Assembly (NCBI GenBank): GCA_944472155.2 | Contig: OX235272.1 | Coordinates: 80,482,020 to 80,546,019 of the forward strand | DNA: 64,000 bases | Direction of reading: 5' to 3' | DNA from: Trichobilharzia szidati | Lineage: Eukaryota; Platyhelminthes; Trematoda; Strigeidida; Schistosomatidae | Shown: piece by piece, positions 48,823 to 61,660 of the stretch | Numbering within the stretch: position 1 is the first letter of the stretch | Layout: each line of letters opens with the position of its first letter | Translations under genes and position numbers: made by a program | Notes under the pieces: generated by a model | The model's input: the letters and a program-made list of their open reading frames with translations, nothing else | Database searches by the model: none | What the model was told of the DNA's origin: nothing

Positions 48823-51215
48823 TGTTATAATTAATTGTAATAGTAGTATTTCGCAATCACCGAATTACAGGAAATCAACCAACAACACAGAGAGGCATGA
48901 ATTTAGGAATTTGTATTTGGCGGAATTATTTGCAATTCATATGATAAATATACTAACAAACAGCGGTAAGTATATACACAATACAGTGATAGAAATTGTC
49001 AATCACCACATCCGCCACATGTCGAATGTCTCCTTGCGTATGTATAATGATGTCTCGATTTGCTTGCAAGTCTCTGTGATCTTCCTACTGACTCTGTGAT
49101 ATTGTTTTCATCAGTATCATCTGGACGTATTTCTGAATTATCTACAAAATCAGGATTAGTAGCGGAATCATTAAAATTATAATCGCAACGACCTACTTCA
49201 CTTATTTTCACTTGATCCAGGTGTCTGTTATGAACTGAATGATCGTCGATGTCTAATATCTTCAACACTCGATTTCCCAATTTTTGTAGTATGATTCCAA
49301 CAGAAGGTCTATAGTCATTCCCTCTATAATAATGTACATCAGAAGTCGTGGACATCAGATGCGTTGTGAGAATTCGAGATTTGAATAGTTTAGCAGGAAT
49401 TTCATGGGTGGTTGTATGCTCCACATTGTGATATTGAAGTAGGAAGTTATCTACACATCTCTCGACCTCGTCAAAATTCTTAGGACTCAATGATTCTATG
49501 GCACTCTTTAATGTTCGAGCAAAATCTTCTGCCAATCAGTTAGACTGAGGATGACGTGGTGCTGTGTACAGATGACGACAACCTATATATGTTGAAGCGA
49601 ATCATTGAAGTTCTTCTCAGTGAAATGAGTAACATTATCAGTAACTAAGACATCTGGAATTCCTTCTCGACTGAAAATCTTCCTCAAAGCTCTGTGAGTG
49701 AATTTCGCATTAGGACTATCTGTAATTATGACTTCTGGCCATCTAGAATAAGAATCCACAATAACTGAAGCATAATATGAAATTAAGAATGGCCCACAGT
49801 AATCTGCATGAATACGCTGACAAACCTCACAAGACGCAGGCCATGCTTTCCACGATGACTTCCCATAGGACATTTCATGCAAACAACTGGAACAGCTATC
49901 TCATGTTTTGCTAATGTCAGCGAATGTCAATTCGCGGTCACCAGCACGTTAGGCGTGCTAATGATTTCATCTTATCAACTCCGAGATGAGCAGAATGAAC
50001 ATCATTCAAAATCGCACATCTTAATGTCGGAGGAGTAATAGTTCTATCATTCAGACATAGAAATCCGTGGGGGTCGACTGAAATCTCATCTCCTCGCTTA
50101 TAAAAGTCCAGAAATCTTCGCCTACACTAAATATTCCAACCTCTTTCTATTGCATTTGTAATGCATCCGTAATATTTCCGAGTATCGTGAATAAGTCGAA
50201 CTCTATCCACAGGTAACGGCTGGACTAACAAACAGTCAGTGTCATGAGCAGAATTTTCAAATAATGAACAGCGAGATAAGAAGTCTGCATGAAATGTGTA
50301 CTTAGCCGATCTGTGTTCAATAGTGTAATCATATGCACTTAGTTCTAAATTCCATCTTTGAACCACAGCAGCAGCAAATGATCTATTCAAAGATTTTTCT
50401 GCATTTGAAATGAATGAATTTCAAAGCCTGATGATCAGTAACTATGTGAAACTTAGTACCAAAGAGATACTTGTGCAGGCGTCTTATTGCCCATACAACT
50501 GCTAGAGCCTCTTTCTGTGTTTGTGAGTACCCTTGTTCACACTTATTTAGAAGTCTTGAAATACAAATAACAGGTTGTCCATTTTGCTCAAGTAGTGCAG
50601 CTATACCCATAGGAGAAGCATCTGTAGTGAGAACAAACTTATCATTCGATAGGAAAGGTCTTTTGAAAGCTTGTCTATTAAGAGACTTTTCACGTCGTTG
50701 TTCTCAACTACGTTGTTTACTGGAAACAATATCGAAAAGCGGAGATAAGAGTTGAGTGAAACTGGGATTGAAATCTGGAGTGAAACTGAAGAGTACCAAT
50801 GCTTGATATGAACGACGACATATTTTTAGATGAAGGTGCTTGAATTAGAGGTGGGTGACAAACGACTAGCATCAGGTTTGAAATCCTCGGACGACAAAGT
50901 AAAATGACATTTAGATGGATTAACAAGAATATATTTTTTCACAGAAACGCCTGAACAGTTCTAAAAGACGTTCATTATGCAATTCGATGTTCGGTCGATG
51001 AACCATTATGTCGTCTTTGTAAGACTCAACACCATCTAATCCATCTATCGTCTGATTTATTACTTTTTGAAATATTGCAGGTGAAACCTTCAAAGCAAAA
51101 GGCAAGAACTTATACTTGAACAATCCAAATGGAGTATTACTGGTTGTTAATGCACTAGAAGCTTCGTCAAGCGGAATTTGCAAATAAGCATCTTTGAGAT
51201 CTATTTTCGAGTGTA
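48823..51215 (-). mobile_element. Ty3/gypsy remnant, unit 4 (LTR, IN, RH, RT tail)
   Basis: LTR at 48,823-48,978 (156 bp). Integrase pieces include HADYCGPFLISYYASVIVDS and LVTDNVTHF, with a C-terminal block PSVGIILQKLGNRVLKI. RNase H is the best preserved (KEALAVVWAIRRLHKYLFGT, VTDHQALKF), and the RT tail has SYKDDIMVHRP. RT is truncated at about 51,215 next to region R. Confidence 0.85.
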
Positions 51216-53497
51216 TTATGGATAATTTCGTCCGTCATTTCCCTTCAGTTAAATCTTGCCTTCTTTTTCTGGATGGGACTGGTTCCCACCCCATGGGATT
51301 CTTCGATTGTACTGGATAATAATATCCACTACCTCAGTGTGTTTGTGGTTGTCGTTTTGATAACCGACGAAGATTATTGATTCTCTTGGTAACGATGTGG
51401 AGAGTTGACTTCCATTTCATGTGCTCTTACAAATTCATAACATATCTACATAATATCTTCTTATTTCTTCCAACTTCTCATTTCGTGTGAACATTCAATG
51501 TATACATGTCTATTTTTGGTTTCATTGAATATACAGACATCAGCTCACTGCCTTATTGTGGGCTTTCGATGGCCTCTGTCATTCTGTCTCTTATATTCAA
51601 GGGAAGATTAGGTTTACATTTTATACTTTTATTTTACATGGAAGACTTCATGGCGACTGGATTGATTCTCTTGGGTAAAAGTCCTAGCCCAAAGATTAGC
51701 CTTCTCACTTTTCCCGAGCTTTGGACCGAATAGAAGACTAGGACAGGTTGGGCCACATAGTAGACACCAAGTTATCTATATATGTGTCATCGAGAACGGT
51801 GATTTCGGAAGGAAATTTGTGTTATTCTGGAATTACAATTTTCATTTATTGAAGGACAGTTGAGTGTCAACCAATCTACTGTATGTCATCTTAGTCTGAA
51901 TTTTCTTAATGCTTAATCGATGAATGTTCAGTTTGTCACATGAAGACTTATCACTGGTTACTGAATAGTGTGATGGGATCTTGATTCACGCGAGTAGAGT
52001 AACATTGAGATAATGAAACCATGTTGAAATGGTTGAGAGGAGAGTGCAATGAAATAAACCTAATGCTACAGATGAATCACCCGATTTCAGCACATCTTAT
52101 AATATCTGTAACTTTCCGAACAATTAGGATCGCCAAAAACTGATTCTTCAGTTGTAGTGTGTTGTATACATCAACTGCACAAGACAGTCTTAATCTCATG
52201 AAGTGGGAATGGGGAAATCTGGTGTTGAATACGTCTCTCTGGAATCACTGGACTGAGTCTGTACATACAGATGAACATGGAACACTCTTCGTATATATCG
52301 AACTTCAAACCAAAAAATTCGTATATTTGGAAAGAATAAAAATAAACTGAGAGTTTAAGTTCATGATACAAACAAACACACTGCAAAGTATTGAACAATT
52401 CATCAAATCAACAATTTATCGCAGACTTCTTCACTATCTAATATTTTGCACACTTCTGCAACGCCAAAAAAAAAGGTTTTAAATACTCCAATGTTAACAG
52501 TAGAAATCATGGGGATGTCTGTCGCTATCGTCAACTTAGAAAATGTCCCGTGCAAATCTGAATAACTGCTGACACCAGTCCAACAAACACACCATCATAA
52601 TCATCGCCAAATTTCATTGAATTAAGGGAACAATTACACGAAACATCTCGGATAAGTGTTGCTTCCAATCACAATCCAATGATACACAAGTAGACACTCT
52701 TCAAAATATGAAATTTAGATAGACTACACAAACACACAATTACTGGCGTCGAGTGACAACACCACAAAGCACGTGACGTACTGGTTCACAGCCATTCATC
52801 ATTGTATACGTGAACGACTCCGATCACGTGAGCGTGTGTCCTGCAACAATGAAACCCTCAAAACAACTCACTCAGACTGCATTAGTCGATGAAGCAGAAG
52901 ACACTGAATTCGACAACCCTGAATGGAGAAGATGAAACTATATGCATGTCGAATTACACGTTTCATTTGAAATTGGTACCATGTGTGATATCCCCGATTG
53001 ATCGACATCTGACTGTACAGTGTCAAACTGCAGTAAGAACACATCCCGCACACTTTTAGAAGTACACGGACGGAGTTCACTGACCGACCCAGGTATAATA
53101 CACTGTCATTGTCCTCAAATTATTCTGCAGTCGGATAATCAAGAGTAATCAAGGTTCACTTGACTTCGAAACTGGACGGATTTGTCGAACAGAAAAAAGA
53201 AACGGGAGATTAAACCAGACAGACATTATTCCGAGGACATCATTTCCATACACATTGAAACTAACCCTGAAAACTATCATGTATAATGTCAACTAGGTTG
53301 AAAATTAGAAAGCGAACAGCGTGATGAAGAGAAAACGGGGAACAATAAGGTCAGGTGATTTCAGAATGAGTATCACTGTCCCGATCAGGTAAATTTGCAG
53401 TCAGCATGATACTAAATTGGCACCTAACGTTTCATCACACAATTAGGGAAGCACTCCCTCCTCAGCTGAAATTTACACACCTTCATTCAGCCTCACG
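51216..53497. repeat. region R, unit 4 copy
   Basis: Short form, lacking the 1.08 kb segment of unit 3 at about 52,560. It holds a minus-strand frame at 52,171-52,398 shared with units 3 and 5. Identity unknown. Confidence 0.5.
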
Positions 53498-53745
53498 AAT
53501 GCACCTGCACTATCCGTCTGTGTCAGCTGTCGGCTTCCTCCCACAAACTATCAGCTGGACATTCCCCTTCAAAATGTGATGTGACATGGCAGCTGATGAA
53601 TAGAAATAATGATATTTTGCAAGATTATATATTTTCGCACAGAAATCAACAAAGCCTCCTCACATACATACATACATACATACAAACTCATATACACTGT
53701 ACAACAGGGAGGGATTCACAGGAAACGACTCGAACGAAGGAAGTC

Positions 53746-56496
53746 TCAGTGAATTCCAGTCTCCTTCAGTGTCAACTTGTCGAACAAATATTCACCCAGT
53801 CCACTGCCAACCCTCTTCGCCTGAGTCACATAGTCGGCGAGTTGCTTGATTCCATCCTCCTGTTCATGTAGGTATTCACTCTCGATGAAGTCAGCCAATC
53901 CCGGATCATTGTTCTTCGAAGCCAGTTCATCGAGTTTCAGTAGTGACTGTGAGTAGACGGGAGAGAATGAGGAGAATCAGAATCACTTCAACAATAATAA
54001 TGATAATAATAATAACAATGATAATAATAGCAATAAAATGAATTAGACGGCATGAGCTATTTGAAACACCTGAGTGATAGCTCGCGACAATCGATTTGTG
54101 TGTGTGTGTGTGTCTGTGTATGTGAGCATCTGCATGTGTAATGGATGGATGCATGGATGTAAGAATGATGTCAATCTATGAGGTTAGTTGACTCGCGTGC
54201 AAAATATTCACCATTACGGAATTCGATAACTTCGACTAGCAGGAAATCGTCATCTAATGAAAGCTCACTCGAGTGAATAATATTCAGCAACAGAGGTCAC
54301 TTCGACAGATAAGTGTTTCCACGGAGGATTGAAGACAGTTAATATTATATCACAGAGGAAGAAGCCTAATCAATAAACTCCCTCGACTTTCGCCAACTGA
54401 ATCGAGATATGAAAATCACCGTATTTTCGGCATTCGATGCTTGAAAAATGAAACTATTCCTAAAGGCCTACGTCTTCGAGCTCTAGTTACTACAGACAAA
54501 GTTGGAAGCAGAATAGTTAGTCTACAAAAATTATGCCAAAAAGAAGAGATCCACAGAATTGTTAATATGTTGCACCATATCAGATGTGAATCAAAAGCTA
54601 ATGGGAATAGTTACCAATGTGGATTACGATCTTATAACACAGTCCTCTAGCAATGCCAAATCAGCAGCTCTCAAAAAGTCAAAACATACTCAAGTCAAAG
54701 AGTTCAATAAATTATTAGAGGAGAAATCTTCATCTCAGAACGATGAAATCAGCAATCTAAAGTCAACGGCGATCGATAAAACAAAGTGGGCTATTAATCT
54801 CTCAACACATATATTACGTCCTACAGAAATAAGTGTATTAGAAAGGAGACTAAATTTCAATGTAGCGGTAGACAAGCTGAAACCTGAGGATGTCATCCGT
54901 AAAATAGAAATAGCACTAAGTGGGATAGACAAAATAGCTGCTGACAAAGAATGGGTGCAATGTGTACTAACATTAAAACGACAAAAACGTGGAAAGCCTA
55001 ACCTGATCAAACCAGAAATAGAAGCCTCAAAACACTTTAAGAATAACAAGGAGTTAGTAATCACAAAGTCAGAAACGAACTCATTTCTGACCAAGAACTC
55101 GAAATTATAACGCAAGTGCCACTTGTGGACATAATGCTAATAGTGCAGCTATGCCCGAATTTCACAGTATTTAAATTCCAGGGAAAAATATACAAACAAA
55201 GTGAGGGAGTACCCGTGGGGTCGTCAATATCCCGGTTGTGGGAGATAAATTCTTCGATAGGTGAGAAAACATAGCGATTGAAACCTTCAGCCTCACTCCG
55301 AAATTATGGTGGAGGTATGTAGATGACACATCATGGATAAGATTTTATTTTGATAAATCCCACAGTGTTGTACATTAATATTAACTAATGACGTTTTGAG
55401 CACAAACTATTGCTCATAATCATATCAAGATGACAAATTCATTGCACTTGGAACACAGGATCTAGATAGACTTTTCGAAAACATTAACTCAAAGGTGGAG
55501 GCAATTCGATTCACTTATGAATTGGAAAGTCAGGAAGGGGAGCTTCCAGTGTTAGATTGTAGCGTGAAAAAGAAAGAGTATGGGAAGTTAAACACAAGTG
55601 TTTACAGGAGACCAACATATTCAAACAAATATTTGGACTTCCGACCATCCCATCCTATGTCATTGAAAATAGGATTGGTGAAATGTCTAAATAATAGTGC
55701 ACAAAACTCAGTAGTATCAAGGAGAATCTAAGACAGGAAGTGAGGCATATAAGAGGAGGTTTGAAACTTAATAATTACCCTGATAAATTAGTCAGAAAGT
55801 ATGTAGGGAAATGTAAAAATAAAATAAATAATGATAGTAGCGATAGTGATAATAATAATAATATTAATGACGACAAGCATGTCAAACATGCGCGAGACAA
55901 CACTAACAGTGAGGAATCTAAATCATCAGTAGTACTTCCATACAAAGAGGGAACCTCAGTAAAATAAGACAAAATTCTTAACAAGGCAGAAATAAAAGGG
56001 GCATTCAAACCAACAAATCCAATTAGAAGCAAACTTTCTCGGTGAAAGGATACTGAGGAGCCCATAAAACAAAACGATTAACTTTATTTAAAACTCTGCA
56101 ATGATTATCAGGTTAGATACATAGGTCACATTAGAAAAAAGGGACCAGTCAGACTGATTCACTCACCTCATTGACTGCCTTCTCCATTGCAAGAGCTGTG
56201 ACCATCGCATCCTCCACACCTGTGAACTCCGTCTTACATGGAGCCTTTATCTCACTGTACTCAACACGACCACCACGCTTGTTCACATACTTCGCCAATT
56301 TCTCAGCGTGCTCACGTTCCTCGAGTGACGCGTTTCGGAAGAATTCAGCTGCATTGGGAAGAGCGACATCATCTCGATCGAAGTAGGTGTAGAATGCCAT
56401 GTAGTCGTATGCAGCCTGCAATTCCATGTTGATCTGTTTGTTCAGAGCATCTTCACATTCCTTGGTGAAATTCTGTCTGGCTCGTGATTCACTCAT
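53746..56496 (-). CDS. ferritin heavy-chain-type subunit, array copy 5
   Basis: Exon 1 at 56,167-56,496 and exon 2 at 53,746-53,946; intron 2,220 bp with a shortened PLE. 176 residues, ferroxidase positions intact. Y36 and V99 are unique; L46, K121 and P125 match copy 1. Y36 lies four residues after the conserved Y32 on the same helix, so it is the substitution nearest the iron site in the array. Confidence 0.93.
54420..56150 (+). mobile_element. Penelope-like element in ferritin-5 intron, internally deleted
   Basis: Same insertion as in units 1 and 2. Its N-terminal frame is the longest of the three (183 codons at 54,559-55,110). About 470 bases covering the PKVHK and motif A blocks are missing at 55,070, where AAGTCAGA joins to sequence equivalent to 26,806. 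Motif C YVDD is at 55,316-55,327. The C-terminal frames are also more open, with NTSVYRRPTYSNKYLDFR (55,588-55,641) and the GIY-YIG start LCNDYQVRYIGHIRKK near the ferritin splice donor. Confidence 0.85.
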
Positions 56497-56520
56497 TCTG
56501 CTGGTTGACACTGAAAGCAC

Positions 56521-56563
56521 ACTGACTGATTCAGTCAGTCTGAGTTGATTTGTGGCTTTTATT
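56521..56563 (-). promoter_or_regulatory. ferritin-5 core promoter candidate
   Basis: Palindrome at 56,521-56,539 and TATA-like box at 56,556-56,563, same layout as copy 1. Confidence 0.45.
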
Positions 56564-56589
56564 CTTTCTGGACAAGCATTCACATGATC

Positions 56590-57870
56590 AGAGTAATTCA
56601 CGTATACAGTGCAGTGAAGTGAAGTGAAGTGTGTGAAAGAGAGAGAGAGAGTGAATCACGTGCTGTGAGTTGTATTCATTTGAGGTCAGCAGTGGTGTGA
56701 GTGAGTGATCTAATTGGTGTTTTCGTGCATTTGTGTGTATGTGTGTGTGTCTTGGTGTGTGCTGGTATGTGTGTGGTTGTGATGGTGATTGGAAGGTGAA
56801 GCAGCTAGCTGATTCATCAAGTTTTCACGTACTTTCACGTACACATGTGAAATTTTCACCACCATTTGCTTTTGTAATATCACCGATTGGTTTTCGTGTT
56901 TCTTCAATGCGAAATGCGTAATCTGATTTTGTCGTATTTTCGGAAGATGACTTTCCCAAATTAGAATTTGATCATGTGGAATGATTGTGTAGTTTTGTTG
57001 TGATTTGATCCACACCTGAGCACTCACTCGTTTGTGTGACTGAGTAGAATAATCTGTGACAGCGTTGGGTGAGTTGTGTTTGGCGGTAGGGTTCGAGTGG
57101 TTAGGTGGCTCTGCTTTCTACCACACTGAAGTGATGACTTCTGAGACTACTGAGAATTCGACTCTCCACACTCAACGATTCAGTCTACTGAGGACTCACT
57201 AATTCATGTCACATTCCGTATTCACTCACACACAATGCAAATGATTCTTCACACAACACCAGTTCACTCTCACTGAATCAGTAGTGTCATGTTGACATCT
57301 GAAATGGTCGCATCTCGCATGAATTCGACTGTTATTATGAAACATCTGGTGAAATTCATCCAACTTTGCTTGGAGTAGGCGAACAGAGATCTTTTCAGAA
57401 AGGTGATTTTTCGTATGAACGACTTCATCTGTGTGTGATGAACACGCACATCTCATGTGGCTAACTTGTTCGTTGTATGCTCGTTGTTCGGAGTATTCTA
57501 CTCTGAGCAAGAGATGAACTATCGTTTTGGTTTCACCACTATGGATATCTTCCTTAATCTTATTGTTTTGTTATTTTCTGGCTAGTTGTTTGGAAACGCT
57601 TATTAGGACACTGGAAGCTTTGTTTTCAATAGTTGGAGTATCGAAAGTCTTCTCTGATATGTGGTCATTCGCTATGGAGTGACTTGTGATAAAGTTGTCT
57701 GCTAGTATGTGTTGGAATAGAAACCGCCTCTGTATACAGGAAGCGCTAAACAAAACACAAGAAAACATATTTTGTATTCAAAATTCTCTTTTCACTTCCC
57801 TCATCCAACCTTGGTATTATTAATTCTATTTTTGCTTAATTTCACTCCACTTCACGTTTGTTTTGTCTCT
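56590..57870. other. unit 5 upstream flank of ferritin
   Basis: Homologous to 17,830-19,065, with a TGTG stretch near 56,730-56,775. No gene recognised. Confidence 0.5.
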
Positions 57871-57894
57871 ATTCTTACCCTCCTCATCATCATC

Positions 57895-58160
57895 ATCGTG
57901 TGATTCTGCTGTTCGACAATACTCGACCCATATTATATTTACGTCTTCATATGGTCTACTTGCCTTTAGTCCAACTATCAGCTTCCCCGACTCCGTAGAC
58001 AGTGACTGCTTGTCCTGCCTCTTATTTCCTCCTAAAACTCTTATACAGGTTTCTATCAACATCACTTCCAGAGAGTTCCATACAGTGGTCTTCCATGTGG
58101 ATATTCTTGGTGATGTCACGCAATATCTTCAAATTTGTTCAGATGACAGCAGTGAATGCC
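57895..58160 (-). mobile_element. RTE-like LINE fragment, unit 5 (first piece)
   Basis: The minus strand reads WKTTVWNSLEVMLIETCIRV then VLGGNKRQDKQSLSTE, resembling the linker after the RTE endonuclease domain. The fragment breaks off at about 58,160, where inverted gypsy sequence begins; part of it is repeated at 58,703-58,790. Confidence 0.5.
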
Positions 58161-58702
58161 ACTTTGTAACAGCTCCGCGTTGGACATTCGGCTTCAACAG
58201 CGCCCCACACTGTCTTCTGCTTAGTCTTCCTTAGCTTGATCAAATACTTATGCTACTCAGGGTTCTCTCAATTTGTCTGGTAAAATGCAGTCAATATCTC
58301 TTTCAAATTTTCACAGAAATGAATCTCATTTGATGAGAACCTTCACTACCAGTTCAGACAAGTCTCACGGTTTTATAATTGATACTGAGAGTACTTAATG
58401 TATGATTGCTCAGAAATATTACAACTTAAGTCAGAAAAACTACATGAGGATATCTGGCGAAAATCTTTGAAGTCTCTCAATAGACGAGCTTTCCTAAGAA
58501 CATTTTTATCGAATGATAAGTCTCTTCTCACTACAGATGCTTCTCCTATGGATATAGCTGCACTACTTGAGCAAAATGAACAACCTGATATTTGTATTTC
58601 AAGACTTCTAAATAAGTGTGAACAAGGATGCTCAAAAACCCAGAAAGAGGCTCTAGCAGTTGTATGGGCAATAAGACGCCTGCACAAGTATCTCTTTGGT
58701 AC
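58160..58702 (+). mobile_element. inverted, internally deleted Ty3/gypsy piece
   Basis: On the plus strand, opposite to every other gypsy copy here, a gag/protease segment (SGKMQSI-like start near 58,280, then HGFIIDTEST with the catalytic DTGS changed to DTES, near 58,370-58,390) joins directly to RNase H. The RNase H part has LLTTDASPMDIAALLEQNEQ and KEALAVVWAIRRLHKYLFGT (about 58,500-58,700). Reverse transcriptase is absent, so about 1 kb was deleted. LINE sequence lies on both sides. Confidence 0.8.
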
Positions 58703-58790
58703 AGTCGCTGCTTGTCCTGCCTCTTCTTTCCTCCTAAAACGCTCATGCAGCTTTCTGTCAACACCACTTCCAGAGAGTTCCATACACTAG
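58703..58790 (-). mobile_element. RTE-like LINE fragment, unit 5 (second piece)
   Basis: Duplicates the region at about 58,000-58,085 with some differences (minus-strand SCMSVLGGKKRQDKQ). Together the two pieces bracket the inverted gypsy segment. Confidence 0.55.
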
Positions 58791-59375
58791 CAATAAATAA
58801 CACTAATCAACATCAATGGGAGAAATATGAAGGAAATTGTCTATTTCACTTCCTTCAGCAGTATCGTCTCAACCACGGACGGCATGGATGAGGACGTCAC
58901 AGTCAGCCAGGCAGTCAGGATCGGGCAGAGAAGACAAGTGTTCATTGCTGTGAAATCAGTAGGGAGATTTGTACTACTAAGCACACAGAAAATCATTCTA
59001 ATTTTTGACACTGATATGGAGTCTTCCCCTCAGTGGGGCTCAAAGACTTGTCGCATACGCCTCAAAATTCACTTCCCATAAGCTTTAAACTTCCATCAAT
59101 AGATACTTTTGCCCGACATTGAATATCAGTGAGGTGGCCCGCAGTAAACCATAAGCAGCAACGAACTCTGAGAGCGAACCAACCAAATATCTATTGGCTG
59201 AACAAATATATCAAGAGAAATGTAGATGTAATAGATATACTCTGAGGAGAGCGCTGAGCGACATCATACGATAAGATGTCTGAGTGAAAAACGATGATTT
59301 GGCTGTCTGAGGATGTCATTGAGGTGACAATGTGTAGAATGGATTATGAGGTGTGCTTCTGAGTACATATGTTCC
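58791..59375. other. unit 5 spacer
   Basis: Shared with unit 4 (48,225-48,822) and in part with unit 2. An open frame at 58,827-59,081 is not maintained in unit 4, so it is probably not coding. Confidence 0.4.
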
Positions 59376-61660
59376 AGCTATGATTAATTGTAATAGTAGT
59401 ATTTTAGAATCACCAAATTACAGGAAATCAACCAACAACACAGAGAGGCATGAATTCAGGAATTTGTATTTGGCGGAATTATTTGTAATTCATATAATAA
59501 ATACATCAACAAACAACGGTAAGCATTTACACAATACAGTGGTAGAAATTGTCAATCACCACATCCGCCACATGTCGAATCTCTCCTTGCATATTTATAA
59601 TGATGTCTCAATTCGCCAGTATCATCTGGACGTATTTCTGAATTATCCACAAAATCAGGATTAGTAGCGGAATCATGCAAACTATAATCGCTAAGACCTC
59701 CTTCATTTATTTTCACTTGATCCAGCTGTCTACTGTGAACTAAATGATCGTTGATGTTTAATATCTTCACCACTCGATTTCTAATTTTTTGTAGTACTAT
59801 TCCAACAGAAGGTCTATGGTCATTCCCTCTATAATAATGTACATCAGAAGTCGTGGACATCAGATGCGTTGTGATAATTCGAGATTTGAATAGCTTAGCG
59901 AGACTTTCATGGGTGCTTGTATGCTCCACAATGCTATATTGAAGGAGGAAGTTATCTACACATCCCTCTAGCTCGTCGAAACACTTAGGACACACTAATG
60001 CTATGGCACTTTTCAATGTTCGTACAAAACCTTCTGCCAATCCATTAGACTGAGGGTGACGTGGTGCTGTGTACAGATGACGAAAACCCATATGTTCAAG
60101 CAAATCATTGAAGTTCTTCTCAGTGAAATGAGTACCGTTATCAGTTAGTAAGACATCTGGAATTCCTTCTCGACCAGAAGGCTACCTCAAAGCTCTGTGA
60201 GTGAATTTGTATGTATGTATTTGTAGTTATGACTTCTGGCCACCTAGAATAAGAATCCACAATGACTGAAGCATAATATGAAATTAACAATGGAGCACAG
60301 TTGTCTGCATGAATACGCTGACAAACCTCACAAGACGCAGGCCATGCTTTCCACGATGACTTCTCATAGGACATTTTATGTAAACAGCTGGAACACCTCT
60401 TTCATCTTTTGCTAATGTCAGCATCAATTCGCGGTCACCATCACATTAGATGTGCTAATGATTTCATCTTACCAGCTCCCAGAGGAGCAGAATGAACATC
60501 ATCCAAAATCGCACATCTTAATGTCGGAGGAATAATAGTTCTGTCATTCAGACATAGAAATCCTTCAGCATCGACTGAAATCTACTCTCCTCGCTTACAA
60601 AAGTTCAGAAATCTTCGCCTACACTAAATATTCCAACCTCCTTTCATTGCATCTATAATGCATCCGTAATATTTCCGAGTATCGTTCATAATTCGAACTG
60701 TATCCACAGGTAACGGCTGGACTAACAAACAGTCAGTGTCATTAGCAGAATTTTCCAATAATGAACAGCGAGATAAGAGGTCTGCATGAAGTATATAGTT
60801 GGCCGATCTGTGTTCAATAGTGTAATCAAATGCACTAAGTTCTAAACTCCATCTTTGAACCATAGCAGCAGCAAATGATCTATTCAAAGATTTTTCTGCA
60901 TTTGAAATGAATCAATTTCAAAGTCTAATGATCAGTAACTATGTGAAACTTAGTACCAAATAGATTTTTGTGCAGGCGTCTTATTGCCCATACAACTGCG
61001 AGAGCCTCTTTCTGGCTTTGTGAGTACCCTTGTTCAACCTTACTTAGACATCTTGAAATACAAATAACAGGTTGTTCATTTTGCTCAAGTAGTGCAGCTA
61101 TACCCATAGGAGAAGCATCTGTGGTGAGAACAGATTATCATTCGATAGAAGTGGTTTTAGGAAAGCTTGAGAGACTCCAAAGTTTCTCGCCAGATATCCT
61201 CATGTCGTTGTTCTCACTTAAATTGTTTATTGGAGAAAATATCAAAAGGCGGAGATAAGAGTTGAGTGAAACTGGGAATGAATCTGGAGTGAAATTGAAG
61301 AGTACCAATCCATGATCTCAACGACGACATATTATTACTTGAAGGAGATAGAATTAGAGTTGGGTGACAGACGACTAGCACTAGGTTTGAAATCCTCGGA
61401 CGATAAATTAAAATGACATTTAGGTGGATTAACAAGAGTATATTTTTCACAGACACGCCTGAACAGTTCTGAAAGACGTTCATTATGGAATTTGATGTTC
61501 AGTCCATGACCTATATATAATGTCGTCTTCGTAAGACTCAACACCATCTAATCCATCTATCGTCTGATTTATTACTTTTCGAAATATTGCAGGTGAAACC
61601 TTGAAACCGAAAGGCAAGAACTTATACTTGAAAGATTCAAATGGAGTATTACTGGTTGCA
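59376..61660 (-). mobile_element. Ty3/gypsy remnant, unit 5 (LTR, IN, RH, RT tail)
   Basis: LTR at 59,376-59,531 (156 bp). Integrase parts include LYTAPRHPQSNGLAEGFVRT and ASVIVDSYSRWPEVI. RNase H has KEALAVVWAIRRLHKNLFGT. The RT tail ends at about 61,660 against region R. Many stops. Confidence 0.83.

Larger units (their letters stand above)
43739..53497. repeat. ferritin tandem unit 4 (9,759 bp)
   Basis: Like unit 3 in lacking the intronic PLE, but with LTR, integrase, RNase H and RT tail of the gypsy element and a short region R. Confidence 0.9.

Noticed and set aside
58827..59081. 84-codon plus-strand frame in the unit 5 spacer
   Set aside because: The homologous stretch in unit 4 is frameshifted, so the frame is not maintained.
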